A stretch of 64,000 bases of DNA from Pseudogymnoascus destructans. Its lineage: Eukaryota > Ascomycota > Leotiomycetes > Thelebolales > Thelebolaceae. Positions 51,801 through 61,401 of the stretch are shown piece by piece. The DNA lies in assembly GCF_001641265.1 (NCBI RefSeq), contig NW_020167529.1, forward strand, positions 831,001-895,000, written 5' to 3'. The position numbers and the translations under genes were made by a program. Position 1 is the stretch's first letter. The number at the start of each line of letters is the position of its first letter. The notes beneath the pieces were generated by a model. That model saw only the letters and a list, made by a program, of their open reading frames with translations, made no database searches and was not told the origin of the DNA.

Positions 51801-54726
51801 AGACGTCTTGAGAATTCATCTCACTCTGACGCCTGACTTTCGCTGGAATGACCGTCATAATGGATCTTCAGAACCATATTATATTTGGGTTGAGAACTCT
51901 GAAACGTCTGAGATATACCACAACGAGTTCTTCATACTGAATAGGAGGAAAATGCACGAGGAGCACTATCTCGACTTTACGATTCCTCTTCAAGACCCTC
52001 TCCCGTCTCAAATATATGTCCGAGCTGTGTCTGACAGGTGGTTGGGAGTCGAAACAGTCACACCCGTTTCCTTCCAGCACCTGATTCGACCAGAAACCGA
52101 AAGCAAGTACACCGATCTACTATCCCTACAACCTCTGCCTGTAACAGCGCTCAATAACCCCATGTTGGAAGAGATATATAGCAAGCGCTTCCAATTCTTC
52201 AACCCTATGCAGACGCAGCTCTTCCACTGCCTCTATCACACCTCAACAAACGTGTTACTGGGTTCTCCTACCGGTAGTGGCAAGACTGTTGCTTGCGAGT
52301 TGGCGGTGTGGCAGTCCCTACGAGACAATCCAGGATCAAAGGTTGTGTATATTGCTCCTATGAAGGCGCTCGTTCGAGAACGTGTCAAGGACTGGCATCC
52401 TCGCCTTACCGGACCGCTCGGCTTGAAACTTGTCGAGTTGACCGGTGACAATACTCCGGATACACGTACAATTCGCGACGCAGATCTCATTATTACAACG
52501 CCCGAGAAGTGGGATGGTATATCTCGTAGTTGGCAGACAAGAGGCTACGTTCGACAAGTAAGCTTGGTGATCATTGATGAGATCCATCTTCTCGGTGGTG
52601 ATCGTGGACCTATTCTCGAAATCATCGTATCCCGAATGAACTACATTGCCTCGCAATCGAAGAGCACGGTTCGTCTGATGGGTATGTCGACTGCATGCGC
52701 GAACGCCATGGATCTAGGAAACTGGCTGGGAGTAAAGGAAGGCCTGTTTAATTTCCGTCACTCTGTCCGACCTGTGCCGCTTGAGATATTCATCGACGGC
52801 TTTCCTGAAGTACGCGGGTTCTGCCCGCTGATGCAAACGATGAATCGACCGACTTTCCTCGCCATCAAGACGCATTCTCCGGACAAGCCGGTCATTGTCT
52901 TTGTCTCATCTCGCCGACAGACTCGACTTACAGCGAAGGACCTGATCAATTTCTGCGGCATGGAAGACAACCCGAGGCGTTTCCTCAAAATGTCTGAAGA
53001 CGATCTGCAACTTAACCTCGCGAGGGTCAAGGATGATACGTTGAAGGAATCGCTCAGCTTTGGCATAGGTCTGCATCATGCTGGTCTGGTCGAATCTGAC
53101 CGGTCTCTATCAGAAGAGCTATTCGCCAACAATAAAATCCAAATCCTGGTCGCTACCAGTACCCTCGCTTGGGGTGTCAACCTTCCCGCCCATCTCGTCG
53201 TAGTTAAGGGGACTCAGTTCTTCGATGCAAAGATTGAAGGATACAAAGACATGGACTTGACCGATGTCCTGCAAATGCTCGGCAGAGCGGGTCGACCCCA
53301 GTTCGATACGACAGGTATTGCCCGAATATTTACACAGGATTCGAAGAAGGATTTCTATAAGCACTTCCTGCACACCGGTTTTCCCGTAGAATCAACACTC
53401 CACAAGGTCCTTGACAACCATTTAGGCGCTGAAGTATCCGCCGGAACCATTGCTACTGTCCAAGACGCCTTGGACTATCTCACCTGGACATTCTTCTTCC
53501 GCCGGCTGCATAAGAACCCGTCTTATTATGGCCTTGAGCTGTCTGCTGAAGATCACAACACTACCACAGCACAACAAATGGCGAACGACTATATGATCCA
53601 GATGGTTGATAACTCCCTGGCAGAGCTCGCAGAGTCACAGTGTCTGGAGATTTATCCCAACGGAAATGTTGACCCAACCCCCCTGGGCAAGATCATGTCA
53701 TACTACTATCTCTCCCACCACACCATCCGTCATCTCGTCAAGCATGCCAAACGTGGCGCTACATTCGAAGATGTCCTATTCTGGATGTCGTCTGCTACCG
53801 AATATGACGAATTGCCAGTCCGTCACAATGAAGACCTCATCAACGGAGAGCTAGCAAAGAATCTCCCCATCGATGCCAAGTCATTCGGCAACCTGCCTCT
53901 TTGGGACCCACATGTCAAGTCATTCTTGCTCCTCCAATCTCACATGAGCCGAATCGAGTTGCCGTTGTCGGATTACATTGGAGATTCAAACAGTGTTCTC
54001 GATCAGTCCATCCGCATTATGCAGGCTAGCATTGATACCCTTGTTGAGATGGGCTACCTCTCCAGCACTCTTCAGATGATGACATTACTTCAGTGTATTA
54101 AATCTGCACGCTGGCCAACAGACAATCCCCTGAGCATCCTTCCAGGAGTGGATATTGGTGGGATCCCCGCCAAATCCCAGAAGTCAAAGGCGTTACCCTC
54201 GTCATTGATGGAGCTGAGCCGTCTGCCGCCCGCTGGCATCGAAAGCCTAACCCACTTAGTCGCCGATAGCCATGCGATCCGATCTGCCTTTGTTAAGGCT
54301 GCCTCGATCGTGCCTAACGTAGACGTCAAAGTATCCGACATAACAGCTCTCGGCCTAACTGTGGTGTTGTCGCGCCAGAACCCCATAGTCAACCGCGAGG
54401 GCCGCGTCTACACTCCACTCTTCCCCAAGCCACAGACGGAGGGTTGGTTTGTCGTCCTCGCCGACAGCGGCGCTGATGAAGTACTTGCTGTTAAGCGTGT
54501 TGGGTGGAGTGTAGGGAGAAATGCAAATGGCAAGAACACCGTCGCTGTGGGAAGCAGACCGGTGGCCAGGGCATCCATGAAGTTGCCAGGCGGGGGTTTG
54601 AGAGCGAGGAAGATTGATGTCTTTGTTGTGAGTGATGCGTACTTGGGAATGACTTATGAGAAGAGAGGTGTTGACATACTGGGCCCCCCTACGGTGGTGG
54701 ATGACGTGAAGAAGGAAAAATCATAG
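48802..54726 (+). CDS. SLH1: Slh1/ASCC3-type Ski2-like RNA helicase (RQT complex)
   Basis: Large ATP-driven helicase of the ribosome-quality-control trigger complex, which splits collided ribosomes. Single exon, 1974 aa. Two tandem helicase cassettes, each followed by a Sec63 domain. First: Walker A CAPTGAGKTD (about 294), DEVH box (about 416), SATLPNY, and QIFGRAGRPQFQ. Second: GSPTGSGKTV (about 1154), DEIH box (about 1259), GMSTA in place of SAT, and QMLGRAGRPQFD. Brr2, the spliceosomal paralog, shares this layout but is longer, about 2150-2200 aa, with a different N-terminal region. The shorter acidic N-terminus, with ERYEEFTIPAGK, places this protein with Slh1/Mug81. The C-terminal Sec63 domain ends with GWFVVLADSGADEVLAVKRVG. 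The absence of introns in a gene of this size stands out here. Confidence 0.93.
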   Translation: MATAKLAESQWIAQLSTMRAALADLKLPTAEQPYSLEYDELSDSLNSGDDVWDFIDDTEDSEYSSGLEDDALPPAVEDGVYGPEWIQAKCSAFVASKGGLSAETLQDQIISLLVSDTSDEELQSALTDVIGYGDFDFLIELISHRKEIVAARRVADQTDGLLSGKLLTRKERDAQLRKNDYEHKHATLGPKLDRDGPQYPHVYKTHSAGNTLSSSGHKYGLPMGSKRTEHERYEEFTIPAGKVGTLGRGRKLVQISEMDQLCKGTFKGYKTLNRMQSLVYPVAYKTNENMLICAPTGAGKTDAAMLTILHAIGQNTTPNPAESPDAQDFTVATADFKIVYVAPMKALAAEITQKLGSRLAWLGIQVREFTGDMHLTKQEIVHTQIIVTTPEKWDVVTRKGSGDTELVQKVRLLIIDEVHMLHDERGAVIESLVARTARQVESTQSLIRMVGLSATLPNYVDVADFLKVNRYAGLFYFDASFRPVPLEQHFIGVKGKAGTKKSRDNIDETCFEKVKDMLELDHQVMVFVHTRKDTFNTSKMLFEKATEDGCADLFDPREHPQYEAATREMKTSKGRELRELLPKGMGIHHAGMQRSDRNLTERLFSQGVIKVLCCTATLAWGVNLPAAAVVIKGTQIYSGQEGKFVDLGILDVLQIFGRAGRPQFQDTGICMICTSHDKLNHYLSAVTQQQPIESRFSAKMVDNLNAEIALGTVTSVPEAVQWLGYSYLFQRMKIAPVTYGIDWAEIRDDPTLVQRRRQLIINAARTLHQSQMIIFNEVTEELKSKDVGRIASEFYLSHTSVQIFNTMMAPLASEADVLKMISMCGEFDNIQSRDSESDELVRLRDEFAPCDVGVEIDSPQTKTNILLQSHVSRARIEDFALSSDTFYIAQQAARVCKALFKIALNRKWGYQCLVILSLCKSIDKRIWPFQHPLHQFELPLPVLRQLDDKGASASIEALRDMESAEIGSLVHNHGAGSKIARILENFPTISVECGIAPLNRDVLRIHLTLTPDFRWNDRHNGSSEPYYIWVENSETSEIYHNEFFILNRRKMHEEHYLDFTIPLQDPLPSQIYVRAVSDRWLGVETVTPVSFQHLIRPETESKYTDLLSLQPLPVTALNNPMLEEIYSKRFQFFNPMQTQLFHCLYHTSTNVLLGSPTGSGKTVACELAVWQSLRDNPGSKVVYIAPMKALVRERVKDWHPRLTGPLGLKLVELTGDNTPDTRTIRDADLIITTPEKWDGISRSWQTRGYVRQVSLVIIDEIHLLGGDRGPILEIIVSRMNYIASQSKSTVRLMGMSTACANAMDLGNWLGVKEGLFNFRHSVRPVPLEIFIDGFPEVRGFCPLMQTMNRPTFLAIKTHSPDKPVIVFVSSRRQTRLTAKDLINFCGMEDNPRRFLKMSEDDLQLNLARVKDDTLKESLSFGIGLHHAGLVESDRSLSEELFANNKIQILVATSTLAWGVNLPAHLVVVKGTQFFDAKIEGYKDMDLTDVLQMLGRAGRPQFDTTGIARIFTQDSKKDFYKHFLHTGFPVESTLHKVLDNHLGAEVSAGTIATVQDALDYLTWTFFFRRLHKNPSYYGLELSAEDHNTTTAQQMANDYMIQMVDNSLAELAESQCLEIYPNGNVDPTPLGKIMSYYYLSHHTIRHLVKHAKRGATFEDVLFWMSSATEYDELPVRHNEDLINGELAKNLPIDAKSFGNLPLWDPHVKSFLLLQSHMSRIELPLSDYIGDSNSVLDQSIRIMQASIDTLVEMGYLSSTLQMMTLLQCIKSARWPTDNPLSILPGVDIGGIPAKSQKSKALPSSLMELSRLPPAGIESLTHLVADSHAIRSAFVKAASIVPNVDVKVSDITALGLTVVLSRQNPIVNREGRVYTPLFPKPQTEGWFVVLADSGADEVLAVKRVGWSVGRNANGKNTVAVGSRPVARASMKLPGGGLRARKIDVFVVSDAYLGMTYEKRGVDILGPPTVVDDVKKEKS

Positions 54727-55242
54727 GTATAAAAGTTTGATATGGGGGCATGTTTGTGTGGAAGGGGTACTACACGATATATTTTAGGTTTGATACCCAG
54801 ATAGAATGTGTGCCACATATTTGCATTTACATCTCACTAGAACGTATAAAAACATCACGAAGCATGAAATCAAATCAAATCAAAGTCATTCATTTCTCAT
54901 TTCTTTTTGGGTCTCATAGCTTTCGTAAGTCGGTCCCATCTCCTAAAGGAGCAGTCATGATGACTCTACAACGTAGGAATCCACCGCACGAGAATTAAGT
55001 GCCAGCAAACCAGATCTGCACACAAGCATCGATTCCATTCCCATGTCTGAGAGCCGGAGCATGTGCCACGCCCTCGCCGGGTGAATCGAGAGTGACTGGG
55101 CTCCTAGCAACCAGACAGAGAGGGAGACACACCCCACTGGATCAAGAGGCACTGACGATCCCAAAGCAGCTTCTATACACATAATTAGCAAGCTTGCTTA
55201 CCGCAGTCTCCCAAGGAAGCATTAGGACTTACAGCTGTGCCA
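54727..55242. other. Region downstream of SLH1, likely including the 3' end of the secreted-protein gene
   Basis: 516 bases. A second intron of the secreted-protein locus may run from a GTAAGT donor (about 55232) or GTAAGC donor (about 55200) to a TATAG acceptor near 55180, followed by a minus-strand open stretch. The rest is AT-rich and probably untranslated. Confidence 0.4.
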
Positions 55243-55491
55243 TCAGAAGCGTAGGTGAAATAGTTGCAGACGGAGCAGTCGCGGGGTTCGTTGATCGGGA
55301 TGTTGCAGGGGACAGAGCTCTTGCACTTTTAGGCCGCATCCAAATTCATTGCACTTACGTTTCTCGAGGTGGTTGGCAGTGGTGTCTGGGGTGGTCACGG
55401 CAGTGAGGGCCGGAATTGGGTTGGCCAGGACGGACGAAGTGAACATGAGGGTGGCCGCGAGGGCGGTGATGAGGAACTTGATGAGAGCCAT
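55243..55491 (-). CDS. Small secreted, probably cysteine-rich protein (3' structure unresolved)
   Basis: Starting at ATG 55491, the product opens with a clear signal peptide (MALIKFLITALAATLMFTSSVLA, cut before NPIPAL), a short pro-region and a Kex2-type Lys-Arg site in HLEKR. After that the gene is ambiguous. Read without splicing, it continues KCNEFGCGLKVQELC and stops at 55243, giving 82 aa. A perfect donor GTAAGT sits exactly at the Lys-Arg codons. A different frame just downstream reads CKSSVPCNIPINEPRDCSVCN, with the close Cys spacing of small secreted proteins, and runs to a stop near 55190 or into a further exon. No simple GT-AG join of the two frames works. Options are an unusual intron, a frameshift that makes it a pseudogene, or a base error. 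Family not recognised. Confidence 0.5.
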   Translation of the reverse strand: MALIKFLITALAATLMFTSSVLANPIPALTAVTTPDTTANHLEKRKCNEFGCGLKVQELCPLQHPDQRTPRLLRLQLFHLRF

Positions 55492-57028
55492 TTTGGTGGT
55501 GTTTTGCGAGGATGTTCTTAATTCTAAAGGTTGTTAGATTGAAATGGTAGGATAGGCTGGTATATTTACTTGGATAGAAGGTATTTTGGTTGTTGAGGGG
55601 CTGTGGGTGTTGGAAAGTAGGTGGAGGTTCGATCAGTGTTGGAGAGTAGGTGTGGGTTTGATGAGTGTCGGAAGGTATAAGTGGGTTTTATCAGTGTCAG
55701 AAGGGCACCGAAAGTGAGGTCAGAGTGTGTAAGGAGGATATGGAAGTGGAAGAGGGGATGTTTGTGGAGGCCTAAAACGACGACCTAGCCTCAACCAGGC
55801 TTCAATAAAAGCAATTTTCGTGCCATCCTGCTGGCGAGTACAATAGGGAACTATCAAGATAATCCGCAAGTCTCGATATGATATGTGAGCGCTGAGTCTG
55901 ATATGATTGGAATGGTACAACTCTATCACAGCTGCCGAAGCAAGAGGTTCCGACGAGGGGTTGGCGCGGGGTAGCAAGCATGGATTTTTGGGATTAGACT
56001 TCTCAAATATCATAACTAATGAATTGAAAATTTATGCAGCAACCCACCAGTCTCATTGCTTGCCGTGGATTAAAAATATGATTGATAATAAATAACTGGT
56101 GTTGCCTCACAGATGTCTCAAGCCTAAGCAATGACACCGCGTTATGAAGAAGAGATGAAAGATAATATAAATAAAGAAATACGAACTTGAGTAACTTAAA
56201 TAAGAGTAATGTTCTTATAAATACTAGCTAAAATAAATAATATTCATTGCTAATGAGCTTTTTAAATAGTTTGATAAAATATTTTTAAAACAGTCTTACA
56301 GAATCATTGTTATTAAGCCCTTTATTTAATTTTAATCCAAACACAACGACTAAACTTGAGAGCATGGGAAAAAAACACACACAATGTATAGCTTAATATA
56401 TTGTGACTTATATTTTCTTTAATGGTTGATGTCTGCTGACTCTGGCCGGTTGTTATTCGCCTTTCTAGGAGCCGGAGTAAGGTGTCGTCGGGTGCCGGAT
56501 ATATCCTGAACACCACACCGAATCAGAGATATGCATACCTATACTATACAATTAGGTAATTGTTGAGGGAAGTAACCCAAATTGTATGCGTTCCACATAC
56601 AATTTTGGGTGCGGTCTCCGTAATCCAGCCAGTACTACACAGTATATAGCGTATAATAGTAAAATAGAATCAATTGAATTGCTACACTATCTAATGGGCC
56701 TACGTGGCTATTTGTAGGCCCTACGGGGGATTCTGCTTTGATCCCCAAAAGCCCCTTATTCTGGTGGCTTCAGTGCCGAAACCTCAGTCGAAACTGTGAC
56801 GGTTTCCAGCACCGGCCAGAGATCCTGGGGTACCGTGGGATTTTGCCATTATAGGGCCAAATACCACCGTATCCCAGATCTCACCGCCTACCTCCCAACA
56901 AACTAAATTGTCCCTTGCTTTCTATCAAACGAGACCACTGTTGGTGTTTTACTTTCTCTGTTAAAGACAAATTACACTGTTTTGTTTGAATTTATCTCTT
57001 GTGAATGTGATACCGTCCAACGGGAATC
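55492..57028. other. 1.5-kb gene-poor region with AT-rich island
   Basis: The stretch 55560-55700 holds degenerate repeats with the theme GTTGGAGAGTAGGTG next to the secreted-protein gene. From about 56080 to 56420 the sequence is strongly AT-rich (TAAATAA-type words) and stop-dense in all frames. No gene is supported. The AT-rich part could be a relic of repeat-induced point mutation. Confidence 0.5.
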
Positions 57029-57894
57029 ATGAAGACTCTGTGCCTCCACGGACACGGCACCAGTGCCTCTATTTTTGAATCTCAGACCAGTAAGCCGAGT
57101 TATCTACTCCCTGCCACTTCTTCTAATACTCGTTCCAAGAGTCTTTCCGGGCGAAGCTAGACCCGAGCTTTGAGTTCGACTTTGTCGATGCTCCATTTCC
57201 AAGCCCAGCAACCGCTGGGTTCGAGTCGCTGTTCAAGCCGCCAAATTACACATTTTGGACCAAGCCAACAGTTGATTCTTTCCGCCAAGCCCATGTATGG
57301 CTCCGTAAATACTTGGTAGAGAACGGGCCCTATGACGCCGTCTGTTGTTTCTCCCAAGGCTGCGCTCTAATATCCACCTTCCTCCTCTATCACGCAGCAG
57401 AAACGCCCAACGAACCACTACCTTTCAAAGCAGCAATTTTCATCTGCGGCGGCGTCCCCCCCCAAGCCCTCGAGGATCTCGGCCTTCCCGTTTCCAAAAA
57501 GGCATATGAGATCCACGAGAAAACGAGTCGGCAGCTCCAAAGCAAAACCGCCAAATACGCCCAGCTAGCCGACTCGCCGGATCAAATCCAGATCGGCCTC
57601 GGGCTGTGGGATTACGATAGAGAAGAGCTGTCTCATGATCACGACAAGTTCCCGGATGCTAATGACGTGTACGGATTGGATTTCACGGCTTTCAGAAAAG
57701 ATATCAGGATCAAGATCCCCACGGTCAATATTTATGGGGCGAAAGATCCGAGATACCCCGCTGGCATGCAGTTGTCGCATTTTTGTGAGAATACGAGGAG
57801 GTATGATCATGGAGGAGGTCATGAGGTACCACGCACAACAGTGGTTTCAGATGAAATCGCGGGGTTGGTTAGATGGTGTGCAGATCAGATTTAG
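57029..57894 (+). CDS. FSH1-like alpha/beta serine hydrolase
   Basis: Small esterase-type hydrolase of the FSH1 family (PF03959). Two exons, 57029-57089 and 57140-57894, with a 50-nt GT-AG intron, giving 271 aa. It starts MKTLCLHGHGTSASIFESQT. The nucleophile elbow is CCFSQGC, with the serine kept but Cys replacing the usual Gly before FSQG. The acid is in YGAKDPRYP and the base His in GGGHEVP. The FVDAPFPSPATAGFE block is typical of fungal members. Relatives occur both as housekeeping hydrolases and inside polyketide clusters; no cluster genes are seen here. It sits at the edge of the AT-rich, gene-poor stretch. Confidence 0.9.
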
Positions 57895-58837
57895 ATCGCT
57901 GCAGGTGATCTACAGAGTATAACTTATGACAGTGCCGATCAATTAGATGTGTTTCATTGAAGTCGTATACAATTCTATCCAACGTCGAATCTCTTGGTAC
58001 AGGGCCGTTTCCGAAGTGCGAGTGTAAGCCTTAACTTCGACCTTAATTTAGATTAAAGTGTGGATGATCCTTGCTTTGCTTCCCACTGATGAGTTCAGGG
58101 ACCTCTTGAAGTTTTGCAGCGCCACACTTACTGTCAGCCCTTGTGGTTGTGGCTGGCGTTGGACCTCATGGCCTGCATTGCCAAGGATGTTTCTCCTTGC
58201 TGAGATTCACGTGGATTTTGATGCTCCTTCACAAACAAGTGGACGGAATTGCTTGTGCCTCGCCTTGTGAGAATGAGTCTGTAGTACTAGTATCTGCCAA
58301 TAGCTTTCTTCGAACACTATGTGCGACGTGCAGTGCAACCGAGGTGCCCTCATGTTAATGCTTCGTCTCCTGCCAATTTGCGTGAGAATTTGGCAGCCGG
58401 CCTCGAGAACAGCACTGTACCGGGCTGATAATAATAGCGGGAAAAGTGGGGGAAGACGGGAGCACCCGTTCGGTACTATTCCAATCTTGAGTTCCCAACC
58501 GAGCAGCAGTAGATGACATTTCTCTAAGAGTAACAAGCTTTGTGGCACTGAATCCAGATCCGTATAAGCGAAAGTATACCTATGTTAGCCGCTTATGGTT
58601 TCTATTCGATAGTTTCTGATTCGGTTCTTTTGGCCTTCCATCGATGCCTCAACAGCCCCCCAAAGTGACCTTCCTGGCAGAGAGCATCAAGCCCAAGTGT
58701 GCCCAGCCCAAGTGCGCCCACTGATAGGTGATCGTCGTGTTGGGATCCTCCCGCACGAACCCATAAGGTCAACTCGTAGCCACGGCACCAACATGAGCCA
58801 GACCTAACTTCCATATCCATGGTCTAAAAGCCAGGCA
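57895..58837. other. Convergent 3' region, serine hydrolase / cyclin-L-like gene
   Basis: 943 bases, unusually long for a tail-to-tail spacer in this window. Several short open frames exist on both strands, but none has a recognisable product or splice support. It may hold a non-coding transcript or a decayed gene. Confidence 0.4.
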
Positions 58838-59797
58838 TCAAACAGGTTTCTCGTCCAGCATCATCGCCATCTCCGCTTCCTCATCAAGCTCTCCCCCAGC
58901 CAACTTCGCAATGTCCACTTTCCTCATCGCTCCTATAGCTTCCTTACCCATCTCTGCGCACCAGCCCTCCAGGCTCAGAAAGGCGACAACGAGAAAGCCC
59001 AGTTCTTCGCGTTCGACATCAAATACCTCCCACCATTCCACGCTTGGCAAATTCACGCCTTCCTCTCTTGCAGCCAGGTAGATTGCCGCAACTGCGAGGG
59101 CATTCGGTTGATGCGTGAGATACAGCATCTGAGGTGACAATAGTGCCGTATTTAAGAGAGCTATAGCGCGGCGCGCGAGCTTGGGGCCAGTAGATTTCGA
59201 GTATGCGGCGGAGAAGATGTCCATCGTCTGGAGGTAGGTAATCGCCAAGGGGTGAGGTAGGGCCACGTGCACGCCAAATCCTAGAGCGTTCAAAACGTGA
59301 CCTTCCAGTAGTAAAATGCGGTTCGTAAAACTCGTGTATGAGCTAGGACTGAGATAGTAAGATGCTGGATCAGGTGGACTCTTTGAATCCGGCGACTGGA
59401 CTGACGCCAAAGCTGAGGAGGAGGAGTAGAGGTAGGTGTAAACGTTTGCAATAGACCGAAGCGAGCGCGGGTGCGCTGAAACCTTGGCTGTTAAATAAAC
59501 CACAGCTGCTGAGATGTCCTATACGATTGTTAGTATTCGGACTGCCTCTCATTCAGTGGGATATGCTACCTTAAATTCATCGCGTGTCAATTCTTCAATC
59601 GCCCAATACCTATAGAGCACCACAACCGCCTGGGCACTGACACTCTGAGGAAGGCGGAGAAGAATGCCAGCTGCTTGGGTGAGTCTAGCAGTGGAGAAGC
59701 GGATTAGGTCCTTAGCAGATCGAGGAAGTGCATCATTGATACGGGTGGATGACGCGAGCTGCTCAGGGCTCACAAGAGGATTCGTAAGGTGAGCCAT
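58838..59797 (-). CDS. Cyclin-L-like (transcription/splicing) cyclin
   Basis: Two exons, 59797-59570 and 59518-58838, with a 51-nt intron, giving 302 aa. It begins MAHLTNPLVSPEQLASSTRIND and has the first cyclin box RFSTARLTQAAGILLRLPQSVSAQAVVVLYRYW, continuing across the intron into FKDISAAVVYLTAKVSAHPRSLRSIANVYTYLYS. The second cyclin fold has ILLLEGHVLNALGFGVHVALPHPLAITYLQTM and ALAVAAIYLAAREEGVNLPSVEWWEVFDV. This layout fits cyclin L / Ania-6-type proteins that partner CDK11-like kinases in RNA processing. Other transcription cyclins (C, K, T) are less similar in the first box. The protein lacks the RS-rich C-terminus of animal cyclin L, ending with an acidic patch. Confidence 0.85.
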
Positions 59798-60110
59798 CCT
59801 CCAGATGTAATATCAAAGCAGAAGGTAAGCCAACAATCAAGAACAATGGAGTCTAAGCAGCATTGAAGTCGAGTTAGGGTGTGATGTTGGAGAGAAGGGA
59901 CATTGAATTTCCTATTCGGGACGTTTTCGATAGAGCACGCACGTGATGATAAGCACCCATACTCCAAATGCTCGTCCCGGCTATCGCCGCATAACGTGGG
60001 GGAAAGAGAACCGAGCGAACCGAGCTTCGGCGGCCCAAGATTTACCAAGATCGCTTCCAAGGTATACCGCCCCAAGCAATTGTAGGATCTCACCACATCA
60101 GAAACCCAAA
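59798..60110. promoter_or_regulatory. Divergent promoter region, cyclin-L-like (-) / ETF beta (+)
   Basis: 313 bases, no gene and no motif I can name with confidence. Confidence 0.4.
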
Positions 60111-61032
60111 ATGTCGGCATTACGGATTCTCGTGCCCGTCAAGCGGGTGATTGACTTCGCTGTAAGCATTCCAATGGCAGCTCGTCGTGGGAGCGACGAC
60201 GCACGACCTCAGCGGCCTCACAATGCGATCATAGCTAACGGACTTTACTTCACAGGTCAAGCCCCGCGTCAACAAGACGCAGACAGCTGTCGAGACTACC
60301 GGAGTCAAACACTCCATGAACCCCTTCGATGAACTCTCCATAGAAGAATCCGTTCGCATCCGCGAAAAGAAGTCTGCGCCCGGGGGCGTCGAGGACATCC
60401 TCGCCTTCTCCGCCGGCCCAACGAAGGCATCTGACATCCTCCGCACCGCCATGGCCATGGGCGCCGACCGTTCGTTCCACGTCGAGGTGAAGGAGGGGGA
60501 TGACCTCGAGCCCCTCACCGTCGCGAAGCTGCTTGCCAAGGTCGTCAAGGACGAGAACAGGAACCTGGTGTTCCTGGGAAAACAGAGCATCGACGACGAT
60601 TCCAACCAGACGGGACAGATGCTGGCGGGTCTGCTGGGCTGGAGCCAGGCGACGCAGGCGAGCAAGGTGGAGTTTGAGGCGGATGACTTTGTGAAGGTTA
60701 CGAGGGAGGTGGATGGGGGTGCGGAGACGGTTAGGGCGAAGTTGCCGCTGATTATTACGACGGATTTGAGACTTAACGAGCCGAGATATGCGAGCTTGCC
60801 GAATATCATGAAGGCGAAGAAGAAACCTCTTGAGAAGAAGAAGCTGGAGGATTATGGACTTGATACTACTAGGAGGTTGAAGACCCTCAAGGTTGTTGGT
60901 AAGTTTTCATGGGATGCTAGTATAGAGCCATTTTACTAACGTTTTATAGAACCCCCGACAAGGCAAGGAGGTGGAAAGGTTGAGGATGTTGATGGCATGA
61001 TCTCGAAGATGAAGGAGCTTGGTGCGCTATAG
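60111..61032 (+). CDS. CIR1: Electron transfer flavoprotein beta subunit
   Basis: Mitochondrial-matrix partner of ETF alpha; passes electrons from acyl-CoA and other dehydrogenases to ETF-ubiquinone oxidoreductase. Three exons: 60111-60161, 60256-60898 and 60950-61032, giving 258 aa. Landmarks are LRILVPVKRVIDFAVKPRVN at the start, KHSMNPFDELSIEESVRI, the FAD/AMP-contact region LAKVVKDENRNLVFLGKQSIDDDSNQTGQMLAGLLGWSQATQASKV, and the ETF beta recognition loop and signature LPLIITTDLRLNEPRYASLPNIMKAKKKPLEKK. As is usual for this subunit, there is no long cleavable presequence. The last exon (83 nt) supplies the conserved PPTRQGGGKVEDVDG end. Confidence 0.97.
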
Positions 61033-61401
61033 ATTTGATAAAGAGGGTATAGATGCCCCTGTATGTATTTAGCATCCGTACCATGTATTGAAATAAAATA
61101 TTTGTAAGACTATTTCTAAGACTATTTCGCCATGTCCAACGGGACCCGAGCAAACACAACCCGTCTGCGAACCCCATTATTTGCGGTTATAAATAGAAAA
61201 AGCCCTTCAATCACCCACTGGAAAGTTGCCTTGGAAGTTGTTTACTTTTGGGGATACTATTTCTACATACATTATCTCATCCGTAGACTTCCATCTTTCT
61301 AACCTCCACAAGCCATCCAAACACCCCAAAACTCCATGCCGATAACCATACCACCGGCAATGACAACGCCTGCTACTTACCCCCCCACAGTAATGGCCTC
61401 T
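61033..61401. other. Convergent 3' region, ETF beta / ARP9
   Basis: 369 bases without a supported gene. A plus-strand frame starting at 61336 overlaps the ARP9 last exon in antisense and is not considered real. Confidence 0.5.

Noticed and set aside
57029..59797. Secondary-metabolite cluster around the FSH1-like hydrolase
   Set aside because: No polyketide synthase, peptide synthetase, terpene cyclase, transporter or cluster regulator lies nearby; flanking genes are a cyclin and ETF beta.
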